Shown in pieces: positions 1-12,040 of a DNA stretch of 64,000 nucleotides. Under the pieces are notes generated by a model. It made no database searches. It was not told the origin of the DNA and saw only the letters and a program-made list of their open reading frames with translations. The first letter of the stretch is position 1. Each line of letters starts with the position of its first letter. Position numbers and translations under genes: made by a program. Source of the stretch: Diplonema papillatum (taxonomy: Eukaryota > Euglenozoa > Diplonemea > Diplonemida > Diplonemidae); assembly GCA_030068145.1 (NCBI GenBank), contig JAPJBO010000010.1:1-64000 (forward strand). The letters are read 5' to 3'.

Positions 1-660
1 TTCGGGGAACAGCAAAGTTCGGGCGAAGCGAAGTTCGGGCAATGCTAAGTTCTGGTGAAGCAAAGTTCGGTGAAGCTAAGTTCGGGCGAAACAAAGTTCG
101 GGCGAAGCAAAGTTCGGGGCGAAACAAAGTCCGGCCGACGAGCTAAGTTTGGGTGAAGCAAAGTTCGGTACGTTCTGGGTGAAGCTAAGATCGGGCGAAA
201 AAGTTCGGCGAAGCTAAGTTCGGGTGAAGCAAAGTTCGGGCGAAGCTAAGTTCTGGTGAAGCAAAGTTCGGGCGAAGCAAAGTTCGGGTCAAGCTAAGTT
301 CGGGCGAAACAAAGTGCGGGCGAAGCTAAGTTCTGGGGGAAGCAAAGTTCGGATGAAGCAAAGTTCTGGTGAAGCAAAGTTCAAAGTTCTGGTGAAGCAA
401 AGTTCGGGCGAAGCAAAGTTCGGGTCAAGCTAAGTTCGGGCGAAACAAAGTCCGGGCGAAGCTAAGTTCTGGGGGAAGCAAGTTCGGGTGAAGCAAAGTT
501 CTGGTGAGCTAAGATCGGGCGAAACAAAGTTCGGGCGAAGCTAAGTTCGGGTGAAGCTAAGTTCGGGTGAAGCAAAGTTCTGGTGAAGCAAAGTCCGGGT
601 GAAGCAAGTTCGGGCGAAGCAAAGTTCGGGCGAAGTTCGGGTGAAGCAAAGTTCTGGTGA
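1..660. repeat. 15-bp satellite array (left copy)
   Basis: Near-continuous degenerate copies of a 15-bp unit, consensus AAGTTCGGGCGAAGC, with variants at the GGGC/GGGT/TGGT positions and occasional missing bases. The array starts at or before the window edge. Short open frames in it are by-products of the repeat. The same unit occurs in the opposite orientation at about 59452-59775. Confidence 0.95.
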
Positions 661-721
661 ACATTGCATGTTCATAGGACTCCAGTCTCGAAAAATTCTC
701 AAAAATTTCAAACCGAAAAAA

Positions 722-797
722 ACACTTCGCGCGGGGATCGAACCGCGGACCTGGGGTCCGGAGACCGTTGCACTGTTGAAGTGGACCATACAGGCAT
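722..797 (-). other. tRNA-like remnant (possible tRNA pseudogene or SINE head)
   Basis: Read on the minus strand, this stretch contains a B-box-like GGTTCGATCCCC in a GC-rich T-arm-like hairpin, preceded by GGTCTCCGGACC, which resembles an anticodon arm with loop CTCCGGA (anticodon CCG, arginine). The anticodon stem does not pair well and the T-loop is one base too long, so a working tRNA is unlikely. It could be a tRNA-derived SINE fragment or chance resemblance. Confidence 0.3.
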
Positions 798-883
798 GAA
801 ATCCGAAAAACGGAAAAAGCCAGCTCCGCGCTATTATCTAGTACAAAACAGTACAGTAAAAAAAGCCGGGTTGGCTCGAATAG

Positions 884-3366
884 AGATAAATATTTGTGGC
901 TTCAAAACCCGTCCGTCCGTCACAGTAAGATTTTCCTTGTTTAAAATTCACCTTCGTCGAAAATTTTTATAAAACTCAAAAAAAAAAAAATTCAATAGGG
1001 TCCCCTACAGAAATCCGCGAAATAGCCTATAACAGTCCAGGTGTCAGGATACTATAAATATTTGTGGCTTCAAAACCCGTCCGTCCGTCACAGTAAGATT
1101 TTCCTTGTTTAAAATTCACCTTCGTCGAAAATTTTTATAAAACTCAAAAAAAAAAATTCAATAGGGTCCCCTACAGAAATCCGCGAAATAGCCTATAATC
1201 CAGGTGTCAGGATACTATAAATATTTGTGGCTTCAAAACCCGTCCGTCCGTCACAGTAAGATTTTCCTTGTTTAAAATTCACCTTCGTCGAAAATTTTTA
1301 TAAAACTCAAAAAAAAAAAATTCAATAGGGTCCCCTACAGAAATCCGCGAAATAGCCTATAACAGTCCAGGTGTCAGGATACTATAAATATTTGTGGCTT
1401 CAAAACCCGTCCGTCCGTCACAGTAAGATTTTCCTTGTTTAAAATTCACCTTCGTCGAAAATTTTTATAAAACTCAAAAAAAAAAATTCAATAGGGTCCC
1501 CTACAGAAATCCGCGAAATAGCCTATAACAGTCCAGGTGTCAGGATACTATAAATATTTGTGGCTTCAAAACCCGTCCGTCCGTCACAGTAAGATTTTCC
1601 TTGTTTAAAATTCACCTTCGTCGAAAATTTTTATAAAACTCAAAAAAAAAAATTCAATAGGGTCCCCTACAGAAATCCGCGAAATAGCCTATAACAGTCC
1701 AGGTGTCAGGATACTATAAATATTTGTGGCTTCAAAACCCGTCCGTCCGTCACAGTAAGATTTTCCTTGTTTAAAATTCACCTTCGTCGAAAATTTTTAT
1801 AAAACTCAAAAAAAAAAATTCAATAGGGTCCCCTACAGAAATCCGCGAAATAGCCTATAACAGTCCAGGTGTCAGGATACTATAAATATTTGTGGCTTCA
1901 AAACCCGTCCGTCCGTCACAGTAAGATTTTCCTTGTTTAAAATTCACCTTCGTCGAAAATTTTTATAAAACTCAAAAAAAAAAATTCAATAGGGTCCCCT
2001 ACAGAAATCCGCGAAATAGCCTATAACAGTCCAGGTGTCAGGATACTATAAATATTTGTGGCTTCAAAACCCGTCCGTCCGTCACAGTAAGATTTTCCTT
2101 GTTTAAAATTCACCTTCGTCGAAAATTTTTATAAAACTCAAAAAAAAAATTCAATAGGGTCCCCTACAGAAATCCGCGAAATAGCCTATAACAGTCCAGG
2201 TGTCAGGATACTATAAATATTTGTGGCTTCAAAACCCGTCCGTCCGTCACAGTAAGATTTTCCTTGTTTAAAATTCACCTTCGTCGAAAATTTTTATAAA
2301 ACTCAAAAAAAAAAAATTCAATAGGGTCCCCTACAGAAATCCGCGAAATAGCCTATAACAGTCCAGGTGTCAGGATACTATAAATATTTGTGGCTTCAAA
2401 ACCCCGTCCGTCCGTCACAGTAAGATTTTCCTTGTTTAAAATTCACCTTCGTCGAAAATTTTTATAAAACTCAAAAAAAAAAAATTCAATAGGGTCCCCT
2501 ACAGAAATCCGCGAAATAGCCTATAACAGTCCAGGTGTCAGGATACTATAAATATTTGTGGCTTCAAAACCCGTCCGTCCGTCACAGTAAGATTTTCCTT
2601 GTTTAAAATTCACCTTCGTCGAAAATTTTTATAAAACTCAAAAAAAAAAATTCAATAGGGTCCCCTACAGAAATCCGCGAAATAGCCTATAACAGTCCAG
2701 GTGTCAGGATACTATAAATATTTGTGGCTTCAAAACCCGTCCGTCCGTCACAGTAAGATTTTCCTTGTTTAAAATTCACCTTCGTCGAAAATTTTTATAA
2801 AACTCAAAAAAAAAAATTCAATAGGGTCCCCTACAGAAATCCGCGAAATAGCCTATAACAGTCAGGATACTATAAATATTTGTGGCTTCAAAACCCGTCC
2901 GTCCGTCACAGTAAGATTTTCCTTGTTTAAAATTCACCTTCGTCGAAAATTTTTATAAAACTCAAAAAAAAAAATTCAATAGGGTCCCCTACAGAAATCC
3001 GCGAAATAGCCTATAACAGTCCAGGTGTCAGGATACTATAAATATTTGTGGCTTCAAAACCCGTCCGTCCGTCACAGTAAGATTTTCCTTGTTTAAAATT
3101 CACCTTCGTCGAAAATTTTTATAAAACTCAAAAAAAAAATTCAATAGGGTCCCCTACAGAAATCCGCGAAATAGCCTATAACAGTCCAGGTGTCAGGATA
3201 CTATAAATATTTGTGGCTTCAAAACCCGTCCGTCCGTCACAGTAAGATTTTCCTTGTTTAAAATTCACCTTCGTCGAAAATTTTTATAAAACTCAAAAAA
3301 AAAAAATTCAATAGGGTCCCCTACAGAAATCCGCGAAATAGCCTATAACAGTCCAGGTGTCAGGAT
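884..3366. repeat. 166-bp tandem repeat array, about 15 copies
   Basis: Fifteen head-to-tail copies start near 891, 1059, 1222, 1389, 1555, 1721, 1887, 2053, 2218, 2385, 2553, 2719, 2877, 3043 and 3208. Each contains TATTTGTGGCTTC, CCGTCCGTCCGTCACAG, a run of A and CAATAGGGTCCCCTACAG. Copies are almost identical; differences are mainly the A-run length (9-12) and short deletions near the GTCCAGGTGTCAGGATAC segment (copies joined near 1200 and 2862). No coding frame runs through it. The homogeneity suggests recent amplification or ongoing homogenisation. Confidence 0.97.
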
Positions 3367-3690
3367 TGGTCGGGTTTGCAGCACAGGTTTGTAATGTTTT
3401 TGTGCACCGCACCAACGACTCTCAAACTTACTTACAGGTACTGCTTTGAAGAATCCAGTGCCCCCCGATTTGGGAATTAAAAAATTAAAGGAAGAATTCG
3501 TCATGCTGTACTCACACTCTTGTGGCTTCCCCCTTTTGTGCATCGCTTCATCGATATATTGCTTCATCGATTCATTGCTTCATCGATTCATTGCTTCATC
3601 TATTGCTTTGCGTTTCTTTGTTGACTTCTTGTGCAGCAAGCTGGACCCTAAGTGCAATGCAAACAACACACCTTTCGTTCTGCCACTGTT
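3367..3690. other. Junction sequence with no recognised gene
   Basis: The last 166-bp unit breaks off at about 3366 into unrelated sequence. A short (TTGCTTCATCGATTCA)-type repeat of about four units sits at 3541-3607. Open frames here run into the neighbouring CTG repeat and show no family resemblance. Confidence 0.6.
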
Positions 3691-3696
3691 TGTTGT

Positions 3697-4079
3697 AGGT
3701 GCTGTTGATGCTGTTGATGCTGTTGATGCTGTTGATGCTGTTGATGCTGTTTCTGCTGTTGCTGCTGTTGCTGCTGTTGCTGCTGTTGCTGCTGTTGCTG
3801 CTGTTGCTGCTGCTGTAGGTGCTGTAGGTGCTGTTGGTGCTGTTGTGGTGCTGTTGATGCTGTTGGTGCTGTTGGTGCTGTTGGTGCTGTTGGTGTGCTG
3901 TTGATGCTGTTGATGCTGTTGATGCTGTTGATGCTGTTGTTGCTGTTGATGCTGTTGCTGCTGTTGCTGCTGTTGCTGCTGTTGCTGCTGTTGCTGCTGT
4001 AGGTGCTGTTGGTGCTGTTGGTGCTGTTGGTGCTGTTGGTGCTGTTGGTGCTGTTGGTGCTGTTGGTGCTGTTGGTGCT
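3697..4079. repeat. CTGTTG-type hexanucleotide/trinucleotide repeat
   Basis: Long runs of CTGTTG(A/C/G)TG units; blocks of CTGTTGATG, CTGTTGCTG and CTGTTGGTG alternate. All six frames are therefore open and give artificial Gln/His-, Asn/Ser/Thr- or Val/Ala-rich peptides. Nothing outside the repeat supports a real gene. Confidence 0.92.
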
Positions 4080-4129
4080 TGGCAATGGTATGCGTTTGTT
4101 TCTGCTTCCTGACTCCTGCTGACACTCCC

Positions 4130-5480
4130 CCCTCATCTTCTGCTTCTCTATCTGCTGCCCCTGCTGCTGCCAGCTGTTACCCTGGCTGCCCCTCCTAGCT
4201 GATGCTCATCTTGCTTATTCCCCTGTTGATGCAGCTGCTGCTGCTCCTCTATCTGCTGCCCCTCTAGCTGCTCCTCCAGCTGCACTCATCTTGCTTCGTC
4301 CCTCTTTGCGGCTCCTCTAGCTGCTGCTCCTCTAGCTGCTCCTGTCTTGCCTCCAGTGGTTGCTCATCTTGCTTCCTTCTTGCTGCTGCTCCTCGAGCTG
4401 CTGCTCATCTTCCTTCTTCCCTCTTGCTGTAGCTCTTCCTCCTGCTTCTGCTCCTCTATCTGCCGCCCCTCTAGCTGTTCTATCCTCTAGCTGCTGCTCA
4501 TCTTGCTTCTTTCTCTCTTCCTCCTGCTTCTGCTCCTCTTTCTGTTGCCCCTCTAGCTGATTTATCCTAGCTGCTGCTCCTCTAGCTGCTACTCATCTTG
4601 CTTCTTCCCTCTTTGCTGCTCCTCGAGCTGCTGCTCATCTTGCTCCTGCTCATCTTCCTTCTTCCCTCTTGCTGTAGCTCTTCCTCCTGCTTCTGCTCCT
4701 CTATCTGCTGCCCCTCTAGCTGTTCTATCCTCTAGCTGCTGCTCATCTTGCTTCTTTCTCTCTTGCTGCAGCTCTTCCTCCTGCTTCTGCTCCTCTTTCT
4801 GTTGCCCCTCTAGCTGTTTTATCCTAGCTGCTGCTCCTCTAGCTGCTACTCATCTTGCTTCTTCCCTCTTTGCTGCTCCTCGAGCTGCTGCTCATCTTGC
4901 TCCTGCTCATCTTCCTTCCCCTCTTGCTGTAGCTCTTCCTCCTGCTTCTGCTCCTCTATCTGCTGCCCCTCTAGCTGTTCTATCCTCTAGCTGCTGCTCA
5001 TCTTGCTTCTTTCCTCTTGCTGCTGCTCCTCGAGCTGCTGCTCCTCGAGCTGCTGCTCATCTTGTTCCTGCTCATCTTCCTTCTTCCCCTCTTCCTGTAG
5101 CTTTTCCTCTGCTTCTGCTGCTCCATCTGCTGCTCCTCTCTTGCCTCTAGCTGCTGCTCATCTTGCTTCTTTCCTCTTGCTGCTGCTCCTCGAGCTGCTG
5201 CTCATCTTGCTCCGGCTCGTCTTCCTTCTTCCCTCTTGCTGTAGCTCTTCCTCCTGCTTCTGCTCCTCTACCTGCTGCCCTTCTAGCAGTTCTATCATCT
5301 AGCTGCTGCTCCTCTTGCTTCTTCCACTTGCTGCTCCTCCTCTATCTACTGCCCCTCTAGCTGCTGCCCATCTTGCTGCAGCTCTTCCTCCTGATTCTGC
5401 TCCTCTATCTGCTGCCCCTCTAGCTGTTTTATCTTCTAGCTGCTGCTCCTCCTGTCTGCTGCTCATCACGCTACAGCTCG
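4130..5480. repeat. CT-rich degenerate repeat with ~250-bp higher-order period
   Basis: Imperfect GCTGCTGCTCATCTTGCTTC-like DNA. The landmark CTCTTGCTGTAGCTCTTCC recurs near 4421, 4666, 4921 and 5233, giving a higher-order period of about 245-255 bp with one longer interval. Frames encode Ser/Cys/Leu-rich peptides that are repeat artefacts. Confidence 0.85.
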
Positions 5481-5514
5481 ATAGCAAGACCTCAAATTCC
5501 CCAAGAGTCGCGTC

Positions 5515-7050
5515 TGAATGATAAAGAGCGGTACAAGAACGACTGCAAATTGGCCGATAATCAAACAGCAGCACGAGAACGACTGCAACTGTGGGCGGCA
5601 ATGACAGATGACAGATGAACGGAGCTAGACCACAAATGTCCAAAGAGCCATGCCTGAATGACAGCAAACGGCCAAAGTGCGGTACGAGAACGACTGCAAA
5701 TGTCCATAACACCTGTCTTTTTTTCCTTCAAGGACAGCAGATGACCGCAGAACGGTGCCAGAATGACAGCCAATGTCCAAGGAGCGGCGCCAGAACGACT
5801 GCAGATCGCCAGGGATTGCCCCAAGAATGACAGCCATTGACCAATGAACAGCGTTAGAATTACACAAATGCCCATGAGCCACGCCTGAATGACAGTGAAC
5901 GGGCAAAAGAGCGGCGCTAGAACGACTGCAATGGCCAAACTACGGAACGAGAACGACTGCAACTGGCCGGAGATCGCCCAGGAAGGACAGCCAATGACCA
6001 AAGAGCGGCACCAGAATGACAGTGAACGGCCATAGAGCGGTACCAGAACGACTGTGCCAGAATGCCAGCCAATGGCCAAGGAATGCGCCAGAACGACTGC
6101 AGATTGCCAGAGATCGCCCCCAGAATGACAGCCAATGACCCGCAAGCGGCACTAGAATGACTGCCTATGACCAACGAACGGCGCTAAAATGACCACAAAT
6201 GCCCATGAGCCACACCTGAATGACGGACCAAGAGCGGCGCTGAAACGACTGCAATGGCCAAACTGCGGAACGAGAACGACTACAACTGGCCGGAGATCGC
6301 CCAGGAAGGACAGCCAATGACCAACGAGCGGTACCAGAATGACAGTGAACGGCCATAGAGCGGTACCAGAACGACTGTGCCAGAATGCCAGCAAATGGCC
6401 AAGGAGCGGCGCCAGAACGACTCCCAATGACCAAAGAATGCCGCCAGAACGACTACAAATGCCCATAGAGCCTGAATGACGGCGGTCGGCCAAAGAGCGG
6501 CGCTAGAACGACTGCAAATGTCCAAAGAACGGCGCTTGAACGACTGCAAATTGCCCAAGAGCAGCGCCAGCATGACTGAAAATGGCCAAACTGCGGCGCG
6601 AGAACGACTGCAACAGGCTGGAGACCGCCCAGGAATGACAGCCAATGACCAAAGAGCGGCACCAGAATGACAGTGAACAGCCACAGAGTGGTACGAGAAC
6701 GACTGCAAATGTCTAAATCACCTTGCTTGAGGGACGGCAAATGACCGCAGAACGGTGCCAGACTGACAGCCAATGACCAGCAAGCGGCACCAGAATGACT
6801 GCCAACGACCAAAGAACAGAGCTAGAATGACCACAAATGCCCAAAGAGCCGCGCCTGAATGACAGCGAACCGCCAAAGCGGTACTAGAGCGACTGCAAAT
6901 GTCCAAAGCACCTTTGTTTGAAGGACGGCAAATGACTGCAGAACGGTGCCAGATTGACAGCCAATGGCCAAGGATTGGCACCAGAACGACTGCCAATCGC
7001 CAGAGATCGTCCCAAGAATGACAGCCAATGAATGACCAGCAAGCGGCACC
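5515..7050. repeat. ~32-bp minisatellite
   Basis: Tandem degenerate units built on AGAACGACTGCAAATGTCC plus CAAAGAGCGGCGC, about 30-33 bp each, occupy roughly 1.5 kb. Several overlapping minus-strand frames of 70-190 codons stay open only because of the repeat (recurring Ser-Phe-Trp-Arg-Arg-Ser type peptides) and are not called. Confidence 0.88.
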
Positions 7051-7559
7051 AGAATTAACGAACAGCGTGACACGTGAATGGTATCGTTTGGCTGAACAGG
7101 AAACTGTCCAAACCTGTCAAAGAATCCTGATCAATCATCAGGCAAAGACAGTTGGATAAAAACAACAAAGACTGCCTGCGTCGGCCGCGCTTGCAGCGCG
7201 TTTCCGAGGAACACCACGAGGAGGTGCAGGTCAGATTTTTGTCCCTCATGTCAAAAACAAGCAATGAGCCATCGTCTGGACTTCGAAGCGGAGGATGATG
7301 AGGAATATCCTTTGTGTGACTCTTTCTTTGAAGATTTTCCTGCAGTTCACAGGGCTACCTTGCCAAAGGAGCTCTCAACAATGCGATGAGTGCCCCTGAT
7401 GTCGAAATGGGGAAGAAGTTCCGATCTTCGAAAGAACGTCGTTCGTCTGTACTTCGAATTCCTGAGAGGGTTTCTTCAGATGCATCGGTCAAAACCATCA
7501 TCAATTTGAGCACGCACACCGCTCTCTGCACTTGTTCACTTAATCGCAAAAAAAATGGC

Positions 7560-7805
7560 ATACTTCATTGTTTCCGGTGGGCGCCAAAACAACCGGCATT
7601 GAACCTCGTCACCCCGCCATCTTTTATTTTGGTGTCATGTTCTTCCGGTTGTTTTTATTACCTTTTTTGTCGTTTCAATTTGAATGGTTTCAACTTCTTC
7701 TTGCTCGAGTCGGGCCTCCCATAGATGAGAGGCCCCCTTTCCTGGACAAGACGGCCGCCTTCTTTCAAAGGTTCGGGATTCACGAGGGGGCCCGCTAGGG
7801 CCACC
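7560..7805. repeat. Composite repeat head with GGCCTC hairpin and GC box
   Basis: Contains a GGGCCTC...GAGGCCC hairpin at about 7714-7737, the block CACGAGGGGGCCCGC and the motif GTGCGGGTTTGCGGG, immediately before the 45-bp satellite. The same order of blocks is found inverted at about 62920-63050, so this is the head of a repeat family rather than unique sequence. 7051-7560 shows no gene that I can support. Confidence 0.55.
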
Positions 7806-8720
7806 GAGTGCGGGTTTGCGGGAAGGGCCAGTCTCACCAGAAAAGTTGGCCCACAGCAAGGCTACTGAAGGCCAGTCTCTTCAGAAAAGTTGGCCCACAT
7901 CAAAGCTACTGAAGGCCAGTCCTCAGGCTTCTAAAGGCCAGTCTTGCCAGAAAAGTTGTCCCACATCAAGGCTACTGAAGGCCTGTCCTTCCAGAAAAGT
8001 TGGCTGACATCAAGGCTTCTAAAGGCGAGTCTCTCCAGAAAAGTTGGCCCACATCAAAGCTTCTAAAGGCCAGTCTCTCCAGAAAAGTTGGCCCACATCA
8101 AGGCTACTGAAGGCCAGTCCTTCCAGTCCTTCCAGAATAGTTGGCCCACATCAAGGGTACTGAAGGCCTGTCCTTCCAGAAAAGTTGGCCCACATCAAGG
8201 CTTCGAAAGGCGAGTCTCACCAGAAAAGTTGGCCCACATCAAAGCTACTGAAGGCCAGTCCTTCCAGAAAAGTTGGCCCACATGAAGGCTTCTGAAGGCC
8301 AGTCCTTCCAGAATAGTTGGCCCACATCAAGGCTACTGAAGGCCAGTCTCTCCAGAAAAGTTGGCCCACATCAAGGCTACTGAAGGCCAGTCCTTCCAGT
8401 CCTTCCAGAATAGTTGGCCCACATCAAGGGTACTGAAGGCCTGTCCTTCCAGAAAAGTTGGCCCACATCAAGGCTTCGAAAGGCGAGTCTCTCCAGAAAA
8501 GTTGGCCCACATCAAGGCTACTGAAGGCCAGTCCTTCCAGAAAAGTTGGCCCACATCAAGGCTAGTGTGTTCAGAACGTTAAGGCTTCTAAAGGTCAGTT
8601 CCTTCAGAACAGTTGGCCCACATGAAGGCTCCTAAAGGTCAGTTCTTTCAGAAAAGTTGGCCCACATCAAGGCTTCTAAAAGTCAGTTCCGTCAGAACAG
8701 TTGGCTCGCTAGCACCCCTG
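7806..8720. repeat. ~45-bp satellite (left copy)
   Basis: About 20 imperfect copies of a unit beginning CCAGAAAAGTTGGCCCACAT and continuing through AAGGCTACTGAAGGCCAGTC. A two-unit block is duplicated (about 8088-8285 versus 8361-8560). Open frames such as those at 8088 and 8361 are repeat translations. A related array in the opposite orientation lies at about 62635-62845. Confidence 0.93.
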
Positions 8721-9499
8721 TAGAAGAATCTGTCATGCAAACTTTAAAAGACCATAGTTTAAGAATCCTTGAGTGAGTGGGGGGTCAAGCTTTCTCGAGG
8801 AACTGGCCTCGTTTTGTGCAGGGATTGTGGTAGTAGTGTGGAAAATGCAAAGAAGGGAGTGCAGCTGGTCAAACATCAGAAGTGCAAGGATCTCTTGAAG
8901 TCACCGGAACTTGCATTTCACTGATGAACCGGCTGTGTAGGAAGAGCACTGAAAACTGAGTGTGGAGGGAATCTGTTGACATTGCGGGACGCTGCAACAA
9001 ACAGACAAGGTGTGCACACTTGCAACTGCCAGATAATCATAGCATTTACTTCCTCTTTGCCTGCTTCGAGGATCACCGACTAGGTCCTAAAATCGGCGGT
9101 GCAGCTGCCTGCCATGCTGATATGTATACAGGGTTGGTTACGACCAGGGGTTGGTATGCCTTGCCGAATTCGTAGATCCAGATGCCGTGTTGTGTGAGCA
9201 TGGCCTTTGGTTGGTGCCGCAGAAGCTCTGCGAGAACCTGCACCTTTCCCGATGTGCACTGCCGTTGAAAGAGCTTCCTGGTGACAGCTCCGAGTGTGCT
9301 CCCTTGGGTATTGTACTGATGCTGCCGATGGCTTCCAAAACCTGTGAGGCCTCTGGCGCCGCCATCGGAATTCCTTAATCATGAACTGGTTGTGACAGGC
9401 TCGTGAATGATAGGCATGGGAGCCCAGAAATTACTTGTGGGCAAACCCTAAAGTGGTGGTTCCCAAAATGCGACGAAGCAGTCACGTTCTACCATGCTG
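8721..9499. other. Non-repetitive stretch without a supported gene
   Basis: Overlapping frames of 70-100 codons on both strands between 9080 and 9380 show no recognisable domain, and none joins convincingly to the membrane-protein gene on its left in the minus-strand sense. It may be 3' flanking sequence of that gene. Confidence 0.4.
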
Positions 9500-9865
9500 C
9501 TAGTGGGTTAATGCCGCGATGTTCAGGAGCATGCCGATGCTGTTCATGCCGGTGCCGACAGCATAAGTCAATGGAGACAGATAGAGAGCCTTCATTTGTC
9601 CAAACTTTCTGAGGTTGCTTCCGACCGCAAACAGGCCGAGAACGATGACAAACAGCACCATAGCAGCCTTGTAGTAAGACTTGTGGCCGTACACCCCGAG
9701 GAGAAGCGACAAACCATAGAGCATCATGACAGTGCCGCCAACCTTTGGCGGTGTGGGGCTGAACTGCTTGCCACCTCGCTTCTGGTGCAAGAAGTTCAAG
9801 ACATTGAACGAGAAGCCGGCAACGAAGTACACTGCCTGGCACCGGAGCAGTGTTTGGAGATCCAT
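9500..9865 (-). CDS. Small polytopic membrane protein, 121 aa
   Basis: A clean ATG-to-TAG frame encoding 121 residues. Four hydrophobic stretches are visible at about residues 10-28, 42-60, 65-83 and 100-120, separated by short polar, Lys/Arg-containing loops (HQKRGGKQ; NLRKFGQ), so it is probably a small four-pass membrane protein. There is no clear cleavable signal peptide. I do not recognise the family and assign no function. The ATG lies about 40 bp to the right-hand side of the long (GT)n tract's left end. Composition and helix pattern make it more credible than the shadow frames on the plus strand. Confidence 0.6.
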   Translation of the reverse strand: MDLQTLLRCQAVYFVAGFSFNVLNFLHQKRGGKQFSPTPPKVGGTVMMLYGLSLLLGVYGHKSYYKAAMVLFVIVLGLFAVGSNLRKFGQMKALYLSPLTYAVGTGMNSIGMLLNIAALTH

Positions 9866-9906
9866 CTTCCCGGTCTTCTTTGGCTTTTATGCAGTGCCTT
9901 CGTCAA

Positions 9907-10264
<358 letters not shown>

Positions 10265-10319
10265 GAATTCATGTATGGGTAACCCCTGTTGCGGAGTATG
10301 GCCCAGGCCGTTGGCTTCC

Positions 10320-12040
10320 TCACGTCACAGCTGACGCTCCTTCTTGCTGCTCGTGATGACCACGCGCTGTCCGAAACTGTAGCTTTGTTTGACAATGGTT
10401 CCCCGCTTCGTGCGCCGTGTGCCGCTGGCTGCAACATGTATCCGGGGGGAGGCGCCTTCTTGTGCACACGGAGCAGCGAGCCGCGTCGTGTTTGGAACAC
10501 TTCGCTTTCTTATTCCCTGTTCGCTTCACTGTTGGCCGTGCGTCAGCTGCCCTTCTCTGCCTCCTTCCCCTCCACTCTGCTGCCTCCTTCCAGGCCGCCT
10601 CGTAGTACCTCTCCGGCTGTACGCATCCCGCCCACCGCTCATGCGCCTTTACAAACGGGTTTGAGGCCGCTGTGGCGTTTGAGTCGGGGCTCCGTTGGCT
10701 CATCGCCCGCAACACCACTTCCGTTCGCGGGGCGAGCTCGGCTCGGCACGAGATGCCCTGCATGACCCCTCCGCCCAGTGCTGTGACGCTGGTGACATTT
10801 GCGACGCGCCCGTGATGCCATTTCACGCCACAAATCCGCGCTACTACACTGGTGACTTCTCGGAGGGATTGGCTCTTTGCCAGAGCACTGAATTTGTATT
10901 CCTCATATTGCGCTCTTACCGTCTGCTCCTGTGCGCCTGTCTCTGCCTGGACCATGTCCATTGCCGCGTTGCTTAACGCGTCGGCGTCGACATTCCTTTT
11001 TCGCGGCACATGCTCAATATTGAAGTCGAACCGCGGTGTTAATCCTCCGATGCCCACTGTCGCTTGCAAGTAATACGGCCGCAGGTGGGGTTTGCAAACT
11101 GCTGTCCCGTTCACTGCACCGATCACGATCTTCGAATCGCCCCTGACTTTTGCCGGCCCTTCCACATCCTGCGGCTGCTCCCTGAGTAACCGTAGTCCAG
11201 CAATTAGGCCGTTGTATTCGGCCACATTGTTGGTGGTACGCCCCAAGGGGATAATGGCCTCCGCCACCTTCACACCATCTCGATACACGACGGCTCCGGC
11301 TCCCGCCACCGCCAACGCGGTTCCGTTCTGCCTCGAACCGCCGTCGAAGTACATCCACAGGCCTGCGGAAGCTTCATGACTGGGAGGGAGAACGGCACGG
11401 GCAGCGGTTGTTTTGCTGGTTGCGGTTCTTGGAGGCTGAATGCGTCGACTTTGTGCGTCGGGCAGACGGACACCTGTTGTGAGTTCAAAGTCGATGGCTA
11501 ACTCCATGAACGTCACGGCATGCTCTGAACCGATGTCCGCCCACCGCAGCTTGCCCATCCACCATTGCACGGCTTTCCACAACTCCTCGCCGTGCTTCCA
11601 CTGCATCCCAACCGTTTTTGCGTCAATTACAGGGCTCGGATTCGTCGCCCTCCATACCCATGGGTACAAGGACAGGCGATGATGACGAGATGTCTCTTGC
11701 TCTCTGTCATCCCTTATCTGCCTTTCGCGCAACACAGCCAGGAAGAACCTCTGCAGTTTACCTACGAACAGACAGGCCTGTTGATGGTCCAGCGGTATTG
11801 GTTGCTGTGCTGGGTCTGTGCCATGTTTGTACAGAGGTGCAACACCACACAGGCTCAGACAGCTTGGCCATGCTGTTCGGTTGACGGTGTCCATACTGTG
11901 TTCTTTGCGTACATTCTTCCAAGCTTCGCACTCCCACCACAAATGCGTAACCGTCTCTCTCTCTTCCTTGTTGCAGTACGGACACGACCCGTCCGGCCTG
12001 TCGTTGCTACCGCCCCTGCGATTATTGACCGTAAGATGCC
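10320..12040 (-). pseudogene. LINE-A zinc knuckle, RNase H and Cys/His-rich C-terminus
   Basis: The frame begins around the RT-downstream zinc knuckle (CPYC...THLWWECEAW) typical of plant- and protist-type LINE ORF2. A conserved linker (LQRFFLAVLRER; FMELAIDFEL) leads to an RNase H domain with all four acidic positions visible: D in MYFDGGS, E in VAEYNGL, D in VRGDSKI and D in NVDADALSNAA. The tail carries C-x2-H-x4-C-x2-C followed by CC-x3-H. The protein ends GASAVT and a TGA at 10320. The frame is intact over this length, but the element is broken upstream. Confidence 0.87.

Noticed and set aside
884-3366. CRISPR-like array
   Set aside because: Unit is 166 bp with no alternating unique spacers, and the context is eukaryotic.
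3580-4136. Poly-Gln/His and Asn/Ser/Thr-rich minus-strand proteins
   Set aside because: They are open only because the CTGTTG repeat has no stops in these frames; no unique coding sequence flanks them.
5299-6996. Many overlapping minus-strand frames with recurring Ser-Phe-Trp-Arg-Arg peptides
   Set aside because: Translation of the ~32-bp minisatellite; several frames are open at once.
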